NCBI RefSeq assembly: GCF_016027715.1
Contig: NZ_CP065691.1
Coordinates: 1,025,954-1,089,953, forward strand
Length of the DNA stretch: 64,000 nt
Direction: 5' to 3'
From: Lactococcus garvieae
GTDB taxonomy: Bacteria > Bacillota > Bacilli > Lactobacillales > Streptococcaceae
This document shows positions 14,513 through 23,915 of this stretch, one piece after another (position 1 is the stretch's first letter; each line of letters starts with the position of its first letter). The position numbers and the translations under genes are program-made. The notes beneath the pieces are model-generated. The model did not search any database. It was not told the DNA's origin and saw only the letters and a list, made by a program, of their open reading frames with translations.

Positions 14513-16504
14513 TTATTTAGAGCAAGAGTTTTTCATTTCTTTATATGTTTTCACAACATTTTCAACTGTGAAGCCATACTCAGATAAGACAACACTTGCT
14601 GGAGCTGAAGCTCCCCATGTGTCTACTGTTACAGTAGCTCCTGCCAAGCCAATATATTTAGCCCAACCAAAACTTGTTCCTGCTTCCACAGCTAAGCGGC
14701 AGCAAACATTTTTAGGAAGAATTTCTTCTTTATATTCAGCCGATTGCTCATCGAAGATATTCATTGATGGCATAGAGACAACACGAATACCCTTGCCAAG
14801 TTCTTTCTTAGCTTCCATAGCAAGTGCAACTTCTGAACCTGTAGCGATGATAATGCCTTCTAACTCACCTTCTTCTTTAGAGAGGATGTAAGCGCCGCGG
14901 TTTAAACCTTCTTCTGCTAATTGCGCTGTGCCTTCAAGTACAGGTAAGTTTTGGCGTGTTAAGACAAGTGCTGTTGGACGATCTTTGCTTGAAGCTGCAC
15001 GACGCCATGCAGCAATCACTTCATTTCCGTCTGCTGGTCGGATAGTGTCCAAGTTTGGCATAGAACGTACTGCTGCTAATTGTTCTACAGGCTCATGTGT
15101 CGGACCATCTTCACCAACAGCGATAGAATCATGGGTCCATACGTATGTTACTGGCAATTCTTGCAAAGCGGCCATACGTACTGCTGGCAACATGTAGTTA
15201 CTGAAGACAAAGAAAGTCCCACCATATACACGTGAACCACCATGAAGAGCGATACCATTCATGATTGCTCCCATAGCAAACTCACGGACACCAAACCAGA
15301 TGTTACGGCCTGCATAGTTATCTGGCATAAAGTCTGTATCATTTTTAGCCATTGTGTTGTTTGAAGCTGATAAGTCAGCTGAGCCACCCCAAAGGTTTGG
15401 CATTTGTGCTGAAAGTTCTTGGATAGCTTCTTGTGATGTGACACGTGATGCTTTGCTTGAGCCTAATTCGTGTTTTGTTAAATCTAACTCAGGTGTTTCA
15501 TTTTCAAAAGCTTTAACATATTGTTCGGCAAGTTCTGGATATTTTTCAGAATAAGCTTCGAAAGTATCGTTCCAGATTTTTTCCATAGCTTCACCACGCG
15601 TATTAAGCGTTTGACGGAAACGTTCTGTTACTTCTTCAGGTACAGTGAATTCAGGATAATCCCAGCCGTAAGCCTTTTTAGTGAATGCAATACCTTCAGC
15701 ACCAAGAGGAGCGCCATGAACAGCAGATGTTCCTTGTTTTTCAGAGCCATAACCGATTACAGTTTTCACTTCGATAATTGTTGGTTTGTCTGTTTCAGCT
15801 TTTGCATGTTCAATCGCTGCTGCGATTTCAGTCATATCATTGCCATCTTTAACCAAAAGGTGTTGCCAACCATAGCTTTCAAAACGCATTTTAATATCGT
15901 CAATAAATGACTTATCCAAGTCACCATCAAGAGAGATATTATTTGAGTCATAGAAAAGAACAAGTTTTCCAAGTTTCAATTTACCTGCCAAAGAAGCTGC
16001 TTCTTGTGAGACACCTTCCATAAGGTCACCATCACCGTTAAGGGCATATGTATAATGGTCAACGATTTCAAATCCTGGTTTATTATATGTAGCTGCCAAA
16101 TGAGCTTCAGCCATTGCCATACCTACAGCATTAGCAATACCTTGCCCCAAAGGACCTGTAGTTGCTTCTACACCATCTGTCCAGTTCACTTCTGGATGTC
16201 CTGGAGTTTTTGATTCCCATTGACGGAAGTTTGTCAAATCTTCGATTGATACTTTGTAACCTGCCAAGTGTAAAAGGCTATAGAGCATTGCTGAACCATG
16301 ACCTGCAGACAGTACAAAACGGTCACGGTTAGACCACTTACGTCCTGTTTGTGGGTTCACGTTCAAGAATTTGCTCCAAAGTACGTAAGCCATCGGTGCT
16401 GCACCCATTGGTAAACCTGGGTGGCCAGAGTTTGCTTTTTGGATTGCATCCATTGACAATGTACGGATTGAATTTACAGCCAATTGATCAGTGTAGTCAA
16501 ACAT
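14513..16504 (-). CDS. tkt: Transketolase
   Basis: 663 residues from the ATG at 16504; the in-frame ATG four codons earlier overlaps the ribosome site GGAGAT and is not the start. The enzyme moves two-carbon units between sugar phosphates in the pentose phosphate pathway with thiamine diphosphate. Visible: '[14 protein letters not shown]', the thiamine-binding '[18 protein letters not shown]...DSNNIS', the pyrimidine-domain '[19 protein letters not shown]' and the C-terminal domain. Normal length. It lies after the ula PTS genes but has its own promoter and a terminator in front, so it is a separate unit, probably under CcpA. Confidence 0.96.
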   Translation of the reverse strand: MFDYTDQLAVNSIRTLSMDAIQKANSGHPGLPMGAAPMAYVLWSKFLNVNPQTGRKWSNRDRFVLSAGHGSAMLYSLLHLAGYKVSIEDLTNFRQWESKTPGHPEVNWTDGVEATTGPLGQGIANAVGMAMAEAHLAATYNKPGFEIVDHYTYALNGDGDLMEGVSQEAASLAGKLKLGKLVLFYDSNNISLDGDLDKSFIDDIKMRFESYGWQHLLVKDGNDMTEIAAAIEHAKAETDKPTIIEVKTVIGYGSEKQGTSAVHGAPLGAEGIAFTKKAYGWDYPEFTVPEEVTERFRQTLNTRGEAMEKIWNDTFEAYSEKYPELAEQYVKAFENETPELDLTKHELGSSKASRVTSQEAIQELSAQMPNLWGGSADLSASNNTMAKNDTDFMPDNYAGRNIWFGVREFAMGAIMNGIALHGGSRVYGGTFFVFSNYMLPAVRMAALQELPVTYVWTHDSIAVGEDGPTHEPVEQLAAVRSMPNLDTIRPADGNEVIAAWRRAASSKDRPTALVLTRQNLPVLEGTAQLAEEGLNRGAYILSKEEGELEGIIIATGSEVALAMEAKKELGKGIRVVSMPSMNIFDEQSAEYKEEILPKNVCCRLAVEAGTSFGWAKYIGLAGATVTVDTWGASAPASVVLSEYGFTVENVVKTYKEMKNSCSK

Positions 16505-16534
16505 ATTTATCTCCATTTAATCTTTTAATAATAC

Positions 16535-16566
16535 ATTATATTATAACATAATTGAAAACGTTTTTT
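16535..16566 (-). promoter_or_regulatory. tkt: tkt promoter with cre-like site
   Basis: Extended -10 TGTTATAAT (complement of 16540-16548) and, just upstream, TGAAAACGTTTTTT at 16553-16566, which fits 12 of 14 positions of the CcpA cre consensus. A site at this place would overlap the -35 region. Confidence 0.6.
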
Positions 16567-16581
16567 ATTTTCACTTTACTA

Positions 16582-16615
16582 AAAAATCAGTTTTCCTGAA
16601 CGAAAGCTGATTTTT
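16582..16615 (-). terminator. Intrinsic terminator of the ula operon
   Basis: Stem AAAAATCAG / CTGATTTTT extended inward by TTTT/AAAG, 8-nt loop, with T-run on the minus strand. It separates ulaA from the tkt promoter. Confidence 0.8.
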
Positions 16616-16628
16616 GTAAACGTTTACA
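16615..16628. promoter_or_regulatory. Perfect cre palindrome at the 3' end of ulaA
   Basis: TGTAAACGTTTACA, a perfect 14-bp CcpA cre site, 6 nt after the ulaA stop and directly in front of the terminator stem. It is about 70 nt upstream of the tkt -10, so it might act on tkt from a distance or as a roadblock at the operon end. Confidence 0.8.
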
Positions 16629-16633
16629 TTAGG

Positions 16634-18001
16634 TTAGGCTTTTGATTTGTCGCGTGCATTCAAGACTGCACTCAGTATTAAGACGATAGCCAAGAAACCA
16701 AGGATAAGTGCAGTAATTGCCCCGGATCCCATTTCCCCAACACGACCGATAACAATACCTGGAATCAGATAATCCGTATCCGCAAAGGTTGCTGATGCAT
16801 CTGCACCGAAAGCTCCGAGTGATGGAATAATGAAAAGTGGCAACCAAGACAAGAGGAGGCCGTTTGCGAAAGAGCCGATTACGGCACCACGACGTCCACC
16901 ATTAGCATTACCAAAGATAGCTGCAGCTGCTCCGCAGAAGAAATGTCCTACAACCCCTGGAATGATAACTGTTATCCCCATAGCGAGCATGACAACCATT
17001 GACAAGCAGCCTGTGATAAATGAAACGAAGAAACCAATCAATACCGCATTTGGTGCATAGGGAAAGACGATTGGAACATCTAAGGCGGGTTTAGAGTTAG
17101 GTACTAATTTTTGTGCGATCCCTTGGAATGCAGGAACGATTTCTGCCAAAATCATACGTACCCCTTGCAGGACGACGACGAAACCGGCAGCAAAAGTTCC
17201 AGCTTGAACCAATGAAAAGATAACAAAGTTTGTCCCTCCAGACAGTTCTGCTTCTACATAAGCAGGACCTGCAGCAATAGCCAAAAGAATATAGACAACC
17301 GCCATCAATAATGAAATCGAAACAGTTGAATCACGTAAGAAACCTAGTGATTTAGGAATATTAAGTTTTTCGGTTGATTTTTCTGGATCAGAATCTCCAA
17401 ACGTTTTTCCTAACCAACCCGCAAGAGCATAGCCCATGTTCCCGGTATGGCCCATAGCTACGTTGTCTGTTCCTGTAATCTTTCGCATGAAAGGTTGGCA
17501 CAGTGCTGGTGTAACTGTTAAGAGTGTCCCTTCAAAAATTCCTCCAAGAAGGATTGTCTGCCAGCTTTCCCCCATACCTGCAGAAACAAGAATAACTGCT
17601 GCCATACAAGAAACATACAGCATTGCTTGGCCAGTCAAGAAAATATATTTAAATCTTGTGAAACGTGCCAGTAAGATATTCACAATCATCCCGACAAGCA
17701 TAATCAATGCTGTTGGTGTGCCATACTCAACAAGAGCTAGAGCAACGACGCCTTCATTTGTTGGAACAATCCCTTTCACATGGAAGGCATGTTGGAACAT
17801 ATCGGCAAAGGGTGCAAGAGCTCCTACTAAGATTCCGGCTCCTCCAACTAAAACTAAGAATCCAGCAAAGGTTTTGACAGAACCTTGAATAACAGCTGTA
17901 GCTGGTTTCTTTTGTAAAATAAGACCGAGCATCGCAATCAATCCGACCAAAAGAGCGGGTGTTGTCGCGACAGAGACAATAAAGTTTAAAACTCCATTCA
18001 T
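16634..18001 (-). CDS. ulaA: PTS ascorbate-type transporter, EIIC
   Basis: 455 residues with about ten hydrophobic segments; typical UlaA/SgaT length and features ('GTDNVAMGHTGNMGYALAGW', 'GHFFCGAAAAIFGNANGGRRGA'). It forms the membrane channel of an L-ascorbate-type phosphotransferase system. Encoded after EIIB and the EIIA-bearing regulator in one minus-strand operon. The downstream ascorbate enzymes (UlaD, UlaE, UlaF, UlaG) are not in the window, so the true substrate may be ascorbate or another sugar acid or pentitol. Family firm, substrate uncertain. Confidence 0.9.
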   Translation of the reverse strand: MNGVLNFIVSVATTPALLVGLIAMLGLILQKKPATAVIQGSVKTFAGFLVLVGGAGILVGALAPFADMFQHAFHVKGIVPTNEGVVALALVEYGTPTALIMLVGMIVNILLARFTRFKYIFLTGQAMLYVSCMAAVILVSAGMGESWQTILLGGIFEGTLLTVTPALCQPFMRKITGTDNVAMGHTGNMGYALAGWLGKTFGDSDPEKSTEKLNIPKSLGFLRDSTVSISLLMAVVYILLAIAAGPAYVEAELSGGTNFVIFSLVQAGTFAAGFVVVLQGVRMILAEIVPAFQGIAQKLVPNSKPALDVPIVFPYAPNAVLIGFFVSFITGCLSMVVMLAMGITVIIPGVVGHFFCGAAAAIFGNANGGRRGAVIGSFANGLLLSWLPLFIIPSLGAFGADASATFADTDYLIPGIVIGRVGEMGSGAITALILGFLAIVLILSAVLNARDKSKA

Positions 18002-18051
18002 TTTGTTTGTTCTCCTAAGTTTATTTTTTCAAATTATTTTTCAAATTTGGA

Positions 18052-18351
18052 TCAGCTGTGCGCAATTCCTCTTTCATCCAACACCTTCACCAGAGCTTCA
18101 CGCGCTGCCTCACGGTCAATAATTGAAGAGAGAGGAACAATTTTTTCTTCCGGAAGATTTGGTAATGCTGTCGTCAAAGTGGCTTCTACAAAGAAATAGT
18201 CGGCTGAGTCAGGAGTAGCTGAACCTACATCCATATGATCCAATTCAAATTCATTGATGTCCAAGCCCATCTCTTGTAAAAGTGCTTGTAGATTCATTTG
18301 TACCATGAAGCTTGTTCCTAATCCTGATTGACATACACATGCGATTTTCAT
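18052..18351 (-). CDS. ulaB: PTS ascorbate-type EIIB
   Basis: 99 residues from the ATG at 18351, which has AGGAGAA in front; a start 12 codons upstream lies inside the regulator gene and is unlikely. The phosphorylation-site Cys is in 'CVCQSGLGTSFMV' (the P-loop-like CxSGxGTS of the lactose/ascorbate EIIB type). It accepts phosphate from EIIA and passes it to the sugar bound at EIIC. It begins directly after the regulator stop, 1 nt apart, so the two are coupled. Confidence 0.92.
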   Translation of the reverse strand: MKIACVCQSGLGTSFMVQMNLQALLQEMGLDINEFELDHMDVGSATPDSADYFFVEATLTTALPNLPEEKIVPLSSIIDREAAREALVKVLDERGIAHS

Positions 18352-18352
18352 A

Positions 18353-20290
18353 TTATTCTCCTTCTTTTTCTGAAAATATTTGTTCAAGTTCTGCTACCGT
18401 CTCTGCCGTGAGCATTTTATTTAATTCTTCTTTATTTGATAAAATCTGTGTCAGGGTTGATAATGCTTTGAGATGTGTTTCATTATCGATTGCTGCTAAC
18501 ACAATAAATACTTTAATTTCATGCTTTGGATCATCTTGTAAATAAACAGGCTGGTCACATCTTAAGAAGGACATTCCTAGCTTATTTACACCATCTTCTG
18601 GACGAGCATGAGGCAGCGCAATCCCCATACCAAGATCAATATAAGGGCCAAACTCATCTACACGGTTAATAATCGCGGAAATATAGGATTCCTCAATTTC
18701 ACCCTGAGTGAGTAAAGGCTGAGCAGCAAGCTCGATTGCCGATTTCCAATCCAGCTTTTGTTCTGTAAATTGTATTTTTTCTTTAGTTAATAAATCTGAA
18801 AGCATTACTCCTAATGCCTCACTTTCTGTTTTTTTATTATTAAGTTTGCGATCTATGATGCGCGTCAGTTGCTTTTTAGTGGCATTGCTTTTAATGTCAA
18901 CATAGGGCTCTATAGCACGTAGGATGGCTTGAGCATTGGGTTTATAAAAACCTGGCAAATCAAAATCTTGTGAAATTTGATTATAAAGCTTTGTTTCTTC
19001 TTCAATATCTGGAAATGCAGACATCACATAGAGTTTCTTTTCCGTTAGAACAGGAACAGTTGAAAAAATAATGTCATAAGAACTTGCAGGAATTTTGTCT
19101 AGGTCTGAAGCAGCTGAGCTCAGAAGAAAGGTCATACTCGGAAACATATTTTCCAACCGTTTACGCATAATCAAACTGGAGCTAATCCCATTCACACATA
19201 AAACAATAGCTCGTATGTTTTGTGTATATTTTTTCTTATAAATTTCTCCTCCAAAAAGAATTACAAAGTAGGCACGTTCTCCTTCCGAAATTTCACCACA
19301 GGCTTCACGAAGAGGCATTAAGGCCAAATCCATTAATTCAAATAGTGAGGCATATTCTGTTTTGATTTTGGTTAAAAGGACATTATCAATCTCGTAATGA
19401 TACTTTAGACGAAAATATGCTGGAACAAGATGCGCCCGCAAAGCAGAAAAAGTCTTTGTAAAATCTTCGAACTCTACTGCTGTTAATTTCATAACATTTT
19501 CCATGATTTCAAAACCGATACGGTAAAGGAAATCAAAACCTTTTTTTTCAAAATTGCCGTCACTCATAGCCATTATGAGAGCTTCAATTTCTTTCAAATT
19601 TTGCTGAAACAGGTCTTGGCTCCCAAGACGTGCTTGAAGTAGGGCAAGATAAATCAGCATGGGAATATAACGGCTATGCACCACCTGAACGCTAAGCTCT
19701 TCCATAAAAAGACTCGTTTTTTGTCCTATCTCATAAATAAACAACTGATTTTTATTATTCAGATATTTGGAGAGAACATAATAATCTTCCTCATCTTTCA
19801 GTACTTGCAAAAAGTTCCAAGCTGTGCGACGTAATTCTTGTTCATCACCTAATAAACAGAAGCCTGCTTTACGTGAGTATTCCAAGCTAAGATTTGTTTT
19901 CGCTAGGCGGTTTCGCAATTTTTTAATGTCGGATAAAATAGTATTTCGACTGACATTAAGAAGAAGTTGGAAATCACTAATAGATAATGAAGAGAGTTGG
20001 GAAAAGCTGAGCAGAAAAATGAGACATTGTCTTTTAGATTCACTCAGTGTAAGTGCATTTTCTTGCAATTTAAACCGAATTTCTTCAAAGTTTTCTATTT
20101 TCTCGGGAAGGGCTAATACCTCATCTTTAAATTCTAAGGGTCTTTGGTTTCGCTCTTGCAATGTCTTATTGAGCTCAACAAGTTGTCTTTGAAATTCTTG
20201 CGCGTGAAGGCCCGTAAGTTCAAGGACTTTTTCAAGTTTCCAGAAACGTCTTTCTGAAAATAGTAGGATATCTAAGTTATAACTAAGCAT
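18353..20290 (-). CDS. BglG-type PTS regulator fused to EIIA
   Basis: 645 residues. N-terminal helix-turn-helix parts (about 1-60 and about 80-130, 'LSSLSISDFQLLLNVSRNTILSDIKKLRNR'), two PRD regions (about 170-390), an EIIB-like part ('IRAIVLCVNGISSSLIMRKRLE', about 395-490) and a full EIIA domain at about 500-640 with the phospho-His motif 'GIALPHARPEDGV'. No separate EIIA gene is seen, so this domain probably supplies EIIA function to UlaB/UlaA as well as sensing. Activity would be set by PTS phosphorylation. First gene of the operon, behind a promoter with a perfect cre. Confidence 0.88.
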   Translation of the reverse strand: MLSYNLDILLFSERRFWKLEKVLELTGLHAQEFQRQLVELNKTLQERNQRPLEFKDEVLALPEKIENFEEIRFKLQENALTLSESKRQCLIFLLSFSQLSSLSISDFQLLLNVSRNTILSDIKKLRNRLAKTNLSLEYSRKAGFCLLGDEQELRRTAWNFLQVLKDEEDYYVLSKYLNNKNQLFIYEIGQKTSLFMEELSVQVVHSRYIPMLIYLALLQARLGSQDLFQQNLKEIEALIMAMSDGNFEKKGFDFLYRIGFEIMENVMKLTAVEFEDFTKTFSALRAHLVPAYFRLKYHYEIDNVLLTKIKTEYASLFELMDLALMPLREACGEISEGERAYFVILFGGEIYKKKYTQNIRAIVLCVNGISSSLIMRKRLENMFPSMTFLLSSAASDLDKIPASSYDIIFSTVPVLTEKKLYVMSAFPDIEEETKLYNQISQDFDLPGFYKPNAQAILRAIEPYVDIKSNATKKQLTRIIDRKLNNKKTESEALGVMLSDLLTKEKIQFTEQKLDWKSAIELAAQPLLTQGEIEESYISAIINRVDEFGPYIDLGMGIALPHARPEDGVNKLGMSFLRCDQPVYLQDDPKHEIKVFIVLAAIDNETHLKALSTLTQILSNKEELNKMLTAETVAELEQIFSEKEGE

Positions 20291-20309
20291 CTTTTTTCCT
20301 CACATTTAA

Positions 20310-20372
20310 ATTATAGCGTAATTTTTTTAGGTAAAATCACAACTTAAGTCCAAAACAAGAAAACGTTTTCTT
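20310..20372 (-). promoter_or_regulatory. ula operon promoter with cre
   Basis: TATAAT box at 20310-20315 (complement) 20 nt before the regulator ATG, with only a weak -35. Upstream at 20357-20372 is the perfect 16-bp palindrome AAGAAAACGTTTTCTT, which fits the CcpA cre consensus and lies about 45 nt upstream of the -10, a position used for activation. Confidence 0.7.
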
Positions 20373-20416
20373 TAAAGATTGGACTGTTCCTTAAAAATTT
20401 AATTTTGCCTATTTTA

Positions 20417-20444
20417 AAAATCGCTTTAATGAAAAAGCGATTTT
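20417..20444. terminator. Bidirectional terminator
   Basis: AAAATCGCTTT / AAAGCGATTTT with a 6-nt loop, in the 212-nt gap between the ula regulator and the pentapeptide gene. It serves the pentapeptide gene on the minus strand. Confidence 0.8.
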
Positions 20445-20502
20445 GTATTTAGTTGATATACTCCAACGGATTGAGAAAGAAAAAGTCTCGAAAATTAAAG
20501 AC

Positions 20503-21123
20503 TTAAACAATATCAATCCCATGCAAAGCAGCAAAAAAAGAAGCCTGACTCAAATTGACTTTGATATTTTTGGCCAGCTCTGGACTTACATCGAGTCTTT
20601 CAAACTGATTTGTTGAAAAGTCAATACCTGAAAGTGAGGTTTCCCAAAAATTCGTCTGTTCTAAATCATTTCCTTCAAATTTGACCTGTTTAAACTGACA
20701 AGCAATAAAAAGACTTTCTTTCATCATATTATCTGAGAAACACACACTTTTCAACCGTGCACTTGAAAAGTTCACATAGTTGAGAAGACTATTCTGGAAC
20801 TGTACATCTTGTAAGAAAGAATTTGTAAATTCAGTTCCTAATAATTTACAGTCTTTAAAAAGACAACGATAAAAACCAAATTTGGAAAAAGCAAGATTAG
20901 AAAAATCACACTTTTCAAAAACACAATCCGTAAATTCTAAATCTGCTGTTACGGAAAGCTCAAAACTAATGTTTTGCAAACGACAACCACTAAATAATTG
21001 GCGGTTTTCTATCAAAATCTCCTGATTTTTAAGCTCTACTTGATAAGCTTCATTGTCTTCTAAATCAGCAAATTCTACACTATCCAGTTCTGCTAATAAC
21101 TTGGGAGCTAAAATTTTCTTCAT
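20503..21123 (-). CDS. Pentapeptide-repeat protein
   Basis: 206 residues made largely of degenerate A(D/N)(L/F)xx-type pentapeptides with Phe/Leu at the centre, for example 'FTDCVFEKCDFSNLAFSKFGFYRCLF', from about residue 45 to 185; this predicts a right-handed beta helix. Cytosolic, no signal peptide. Known relatives (Qnr, MfpA) mimic DNA and protect gyrase, but that role cannot be read here. The start overlaps the stop of the nitroreductase gene by 4 nt, so it is the last gene of the nrdR-dnaB-dnaI transcript. Confidence 0.8.
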   Translation of the reverse strand: MKKILAPKLLAELDSVEFADLEDNEAYQVELKNQEILIENRQLFSGCRLQNISFELSVTADLEFTDCVFEKCDFSNLAFSKFGFYRCLFKDCKLLGTEFTNSFLQDVQFQNSLLNYVNFSSARLKSVCFSDNMMKESLFIACQFKQVKFEGNDLEQTNFWETSLSGIDFSTNQFERLDVSPELAKNIKVNLSQASFFAALHGIDIV

Positions 21124-21836
21124 AGAAGTTTTTTCTCCTTCAAGTTTTCCGTAGAGGAGCTAATTTCTGGTTTCCCCCACTGGTCAGCCATACGACTTGA
21201 CCAAGTCGAATTCAAACGACGAGCACCTGCATAATCATCCTGAAGCTTATCATACTGACGAATCACTTCTTCATCTTGATGGATATATTTTTCTGGGAAA
21301 ACCACAGCATCGTGGGGTAATCTAGGTTTCACAGGATTTACACGTGCTGCTTTACCTAAAGCAATAGCAAAAATGGGATACGTATAATCCGGCAGCTCCA
21401 AGATTTTGGACAGTTCAGCAGATTGGTCACGAATCAAACCAACCATTACTCCACCATAGCCCAATGACTGTGCTGCAAGTAAGGCATTTTGCCCTGCTAC
21501 TGCAGCATCCACAGATGTAATTAGAAGTGATTCTACACCCTCGGGTTGAAAAGCTCCACCATTCATTTGTACTGCCGTTTGAGCTCGGTTTAAATCCCCT
21601 ACAAAAACTAAGAATGCTGCGCAATTTTTAATTGCTTTCTGTGGTTGATGTGCAAAAATGGCATCTTTTTGCTCTTGGGATTGTACAACAATAATCGAAT
21701 AAGATTGGAAGTTTTTCCAGTTAGGCGCCGCACGGCCAGCATCAATAATTGTTTTTAAAACTTCTTCTGGAATTTTTTCATCCGTAAAGTTACGAACTGA
21801 ACTGTGTTGCATCATCAAATTGATTGTTTCATTCAT
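21120..21836 (-). CDS. NADPH-dependent nitroreductase (NfsA/NfrA-like)
   Basis: 238 residues. FMN-dependent nitro/flavin reductase fold: N-terminal 'MMQHSSVRNFTDEKIP', 'AAPNWKNFQSYSIIVV', 'AAQSLGYGGVMVGLIRD' and the C-terminal 'KPRLPHDAVVFPEKY' are typical of the NfsA/NfrA branch. Likely reduces quinones, nitro compounds or flavin with NADPH in the cytosol. The ATG overlaps the dnaI stop by 8 nt. The physiological substrate is not shown by the sequence. Confidence 0.85.
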   Translation of the reverse strand: MNETINLMMQHSSVRNFTDEKIPEEVLKTIIDAGRAAPNWKNFQSYSIIVVQSQEQKDAIFAHQPQKAIKNCAAFLVFVGDLNRAQTAVQMNGGAFQPEGVESLLITSVDAAVAGQNALLAAQSLGYGGVMVGLIRDQSAELSKILELPDYTYPIFAIALGKAARVNPVKPRLPHDAVVFPEKYIHQDEEVIRQYDKLQDDYAGARRLNSTWSSRMADQWGKPEISSSTENLKEKKLL

Positions 21837-22716
21837 GACGACGATTCACTCCTTCTAGATGAACCTCAGAGGCTAAATATTTTACGCGTTCCATAACACG
21901 CTTGGCTGGCCATATTTCATCTGTCTTTTTTGTCTCAGCCAAATGCAATTCAAGCTCAGCCATATTTAAATTTGATGTGAAAAATGTTGGTAGATTTTCC
22001 TGCATACGGTGCTGTAAAATAACTTGAAGGATACTGTCTCGTACCCAAGCATTATTCATCTCAGCACCAATATCATCTAAAACTAAGACTTCAACTTTTT
22101 TGATTTCATTAACCCAATATTTGGCATTGTCAAAATCTAAATCCGAAATAAAAGTTGGATAGTGCAATAATGTCGTTGAGGCGCCTTTTTTAGAAGAAAG
22201 CTCATTAGCCATAGCAGCCATAATAAAGGATTTTCCGACACCAAAATCCCCATAGATATAAAGTCCCTTTTCTTGAGGAAAATTATCAATAAAGTTCTCA
22301 ACCTTGCGAAACAGATCAAATTGATTTTGATTATCAGTGAAGACATCTCCATAAAAATCAATATGCTTCATTTCTTTAGGGAGACCAATAATTTTGACAC
22401 GACGTAACTGGCTGCTTGCTTCTTGACGAGCCGCAAGCTCTGCCGTTGTCTGATAGGCTACATCTGCATAACCGTGATTCATGGTTAAAACTGGCTCATA
22501 ACCTTCTGCTGCCATCTTCTCGTGTTCTTCGAATTTTTTACGTTCCTTAACAAACTCATAAAATTTGGAATAACTGCGTTGAATTTCATCTTCAGTCATT
22601 TGATTTTCTGAAATAAAAGCCTGAACTTGCTCATTTTTCATCACTTCAGCCACAAGTTTATCAAAGTTTCCGCGCACATCTGGGCGCTTACTTAAAAGTT
22701 CTCCGATTGATTCCAT
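21829..22716 (-). CDS. dnaI: Primosomal protein DnaI, helicase loader
   Basis: 295 residues from the ATG at 22716 (8 nt after AGGAG; the GTG two codons earlier is too close). An AAA+ ATPase that loads the DnaC helicase with DnaB and DnaD. Walker A 'GDFGVGKS', Walker B 'VLVLDDIGAE', sensor-like 'FFTSNL', and the C-terminal arginine region 'AKRVMERV' are visible. The N-terminal helicase-binding region is present, but the zinc-binding cysteines of Bacillus DnaI are absent; I find no Cys in the protein. It starts 2 nt after the dnaB stop. Confidence 0.93.
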   Translation of the reverse strand: MESIGELLSKRPDVRGNFDKLVAEVMKNEQVQAFISENQMTEDEIQRSYSKFYEFVKERKKFEEHEKMAAEGYEPVLTMNHGYADVAYQTTAELAARQEASSQLRRVKIIGLPKEMKHIDFYGDVFTDNQNQFDLFRKVENFIDNFPQEKGLYIYGDFGVGKSFIMAAMANELSSKKGASTTLLHYPTFISDLDFDNAKYWVNEIKKVEVLVLDDIGAEMNNAWVRDSILQVILQHRMQENLPTFFTSNLNMAELELHLAETKKTDEIWPAKRVMERVKYLASEVHLEGVNRRHE

Positions 22717-22718
22717 GT

Positions 22719-23882
22719 TCACTTCTCCTTCTTGTTCTTACGACGTGAAGCTTTATATTGCTCAAACTTTGCAATTTCTTCTGCACTGGTCGTATTGACA
22801 TAACTTGCATTTGACCATTCAGGTGCTTTTTTCACCAGTTTTCCTTGACTTTTATGTGTCTTATTAGAGGTTTGTTTTTCTTTTGCCTGCTGTTGACGCG
22901 CTAAGATACGTTTTACTGCAGCTTCTGCATTATAAACCTTGTGTCGAAGCCAGTCGTTAGCCAGAGTATTTACAAAACGCGCATTAAGACTAGAATTTTC
23001 TTGCTGAATCAAGACATAGTGTATCAAAATATTTTGAACTTCATCCACAATATTTTGCTTGCTTAGATTATTAAGGATTTTTATTTCTTCTTGTGAAGCA
23101 TATCCGCCAGCCTGCTGCTTAAGTTTGGTTAGGAAATCTCTAGGGCTAACTTCTTTACTAATAACAATCAAATCTTGGAAGCCTTGAGGAAATTCAGACA
23201 GTGCTGGCAAAGGTTCTGACTTACCAGCTAACATTCTCGTAAGATTGGCTGTATTCAAAGTTTTATCTGCATTAGCCGTTCGTTCTGCTGCTTTAAAAAG
23301 TTCATACCAGTTCAAATCAAATTTTTCAGCTAAACTATAGAGCACAAGAATATCTTGAGTTTCATTGGCAAAAGTCAAATGTTGATTTTCCATAATGCTT
23401 TTAAAGGAACTCAGATCAAACCTTTCCGTTTGTGCGACGGTATAGGTAGGTTCAAACTTCACCGAATAGACTTCATGAAATTTTTTAGTAACTTCTAAAG
23501 CATCTGGTTCATTTTTAGTAGCCAGAGCATTGACTTTATTTTCTCCAATACGAGAAATTAATAATTGTTTATAGAAGTCATCCGCCAAAAATTCTTCAAA
23601 ATTCAAGGGACTCTTGACTTCTAAAAGATAGCCAGGTTGTTTGTCAAAAACCCGAACCAGTCCTATACCTGAAAGTTTATCTAAGGCATCAATGAAGGGA
23701 TTAAGACCAAAATCAAGGTACTCCAAAAAATGAGAAATCTTGCCCGTTGAAAAAACGCGCAAGAGTTGATAAAGTCCAAAAGCATCTCGCCCAATAATTG
23801 GCAAGTAAAGTAGCGAAAAAGTATCGGCATCAAAGCTGATTTTTCCTCGATTTAGAATACTAAATGAATCGCCTGGTCTCAT
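22719..23882 (-). CDS. dnaB: Replication initiation / membrane attachment protein DnaB
   Basis: 387 residues. Start 'MRPGDSFSILNRGKISFDADTF', a DnaB/DnaD-type N-terminal winged-helix part, then the DnaB_2/DDBH2 region at about 265-330 with the 'NDWLRHKVYNAEAAV' motif, and a basic C-terminal tail rich in Lys (KRILARQQQAKEKQTSNK, KASRRKNKKEK). In Firmicutes it works with DnaD and DnaI to place the replicative helicase at oriC and at stalled forks. Sits between nrdR and dnaI, the usual order in lactococci and streptococci. Confidence 0.93.
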   Translation of the reverse strand: MRPGDSFSILNRGKISFDADTFSLLYLPIIGRDAFGLYQLLRVFSTGKISHFLEYLDFGLNPFIDALDKLSGIGLVRVFDKQPGYLLEVKSPLNFEEFLADDFYKQLLISRIGENKVNALATKNEPDALEVTKKFHEVYSVKFEPTYTVAQTERFDLSSFKSIMENQHLTFANETQDILVLYSLAEKFDLNWYELFKAAERTANADKTLNTANLTRMLAGKSEPLPALSEFPQGFQDLIVISKEVSPRDFLTKLKQQAGGYASQEEIKILNNLSKQNIVDEVQNILIHYVLIQQENSSLNARFVNTLANDWLRHKVYNAEAAVKRILARQQQAKEKQTSNKTHKSQGKLVKKAPEWSNASYVNTTSAEEIAKFEQYKASRRKNKKEK

Positions 23883-23915
23883 ATTTAATCCTTTTTCTCT
23901 TAAACTAAAGCTTTC

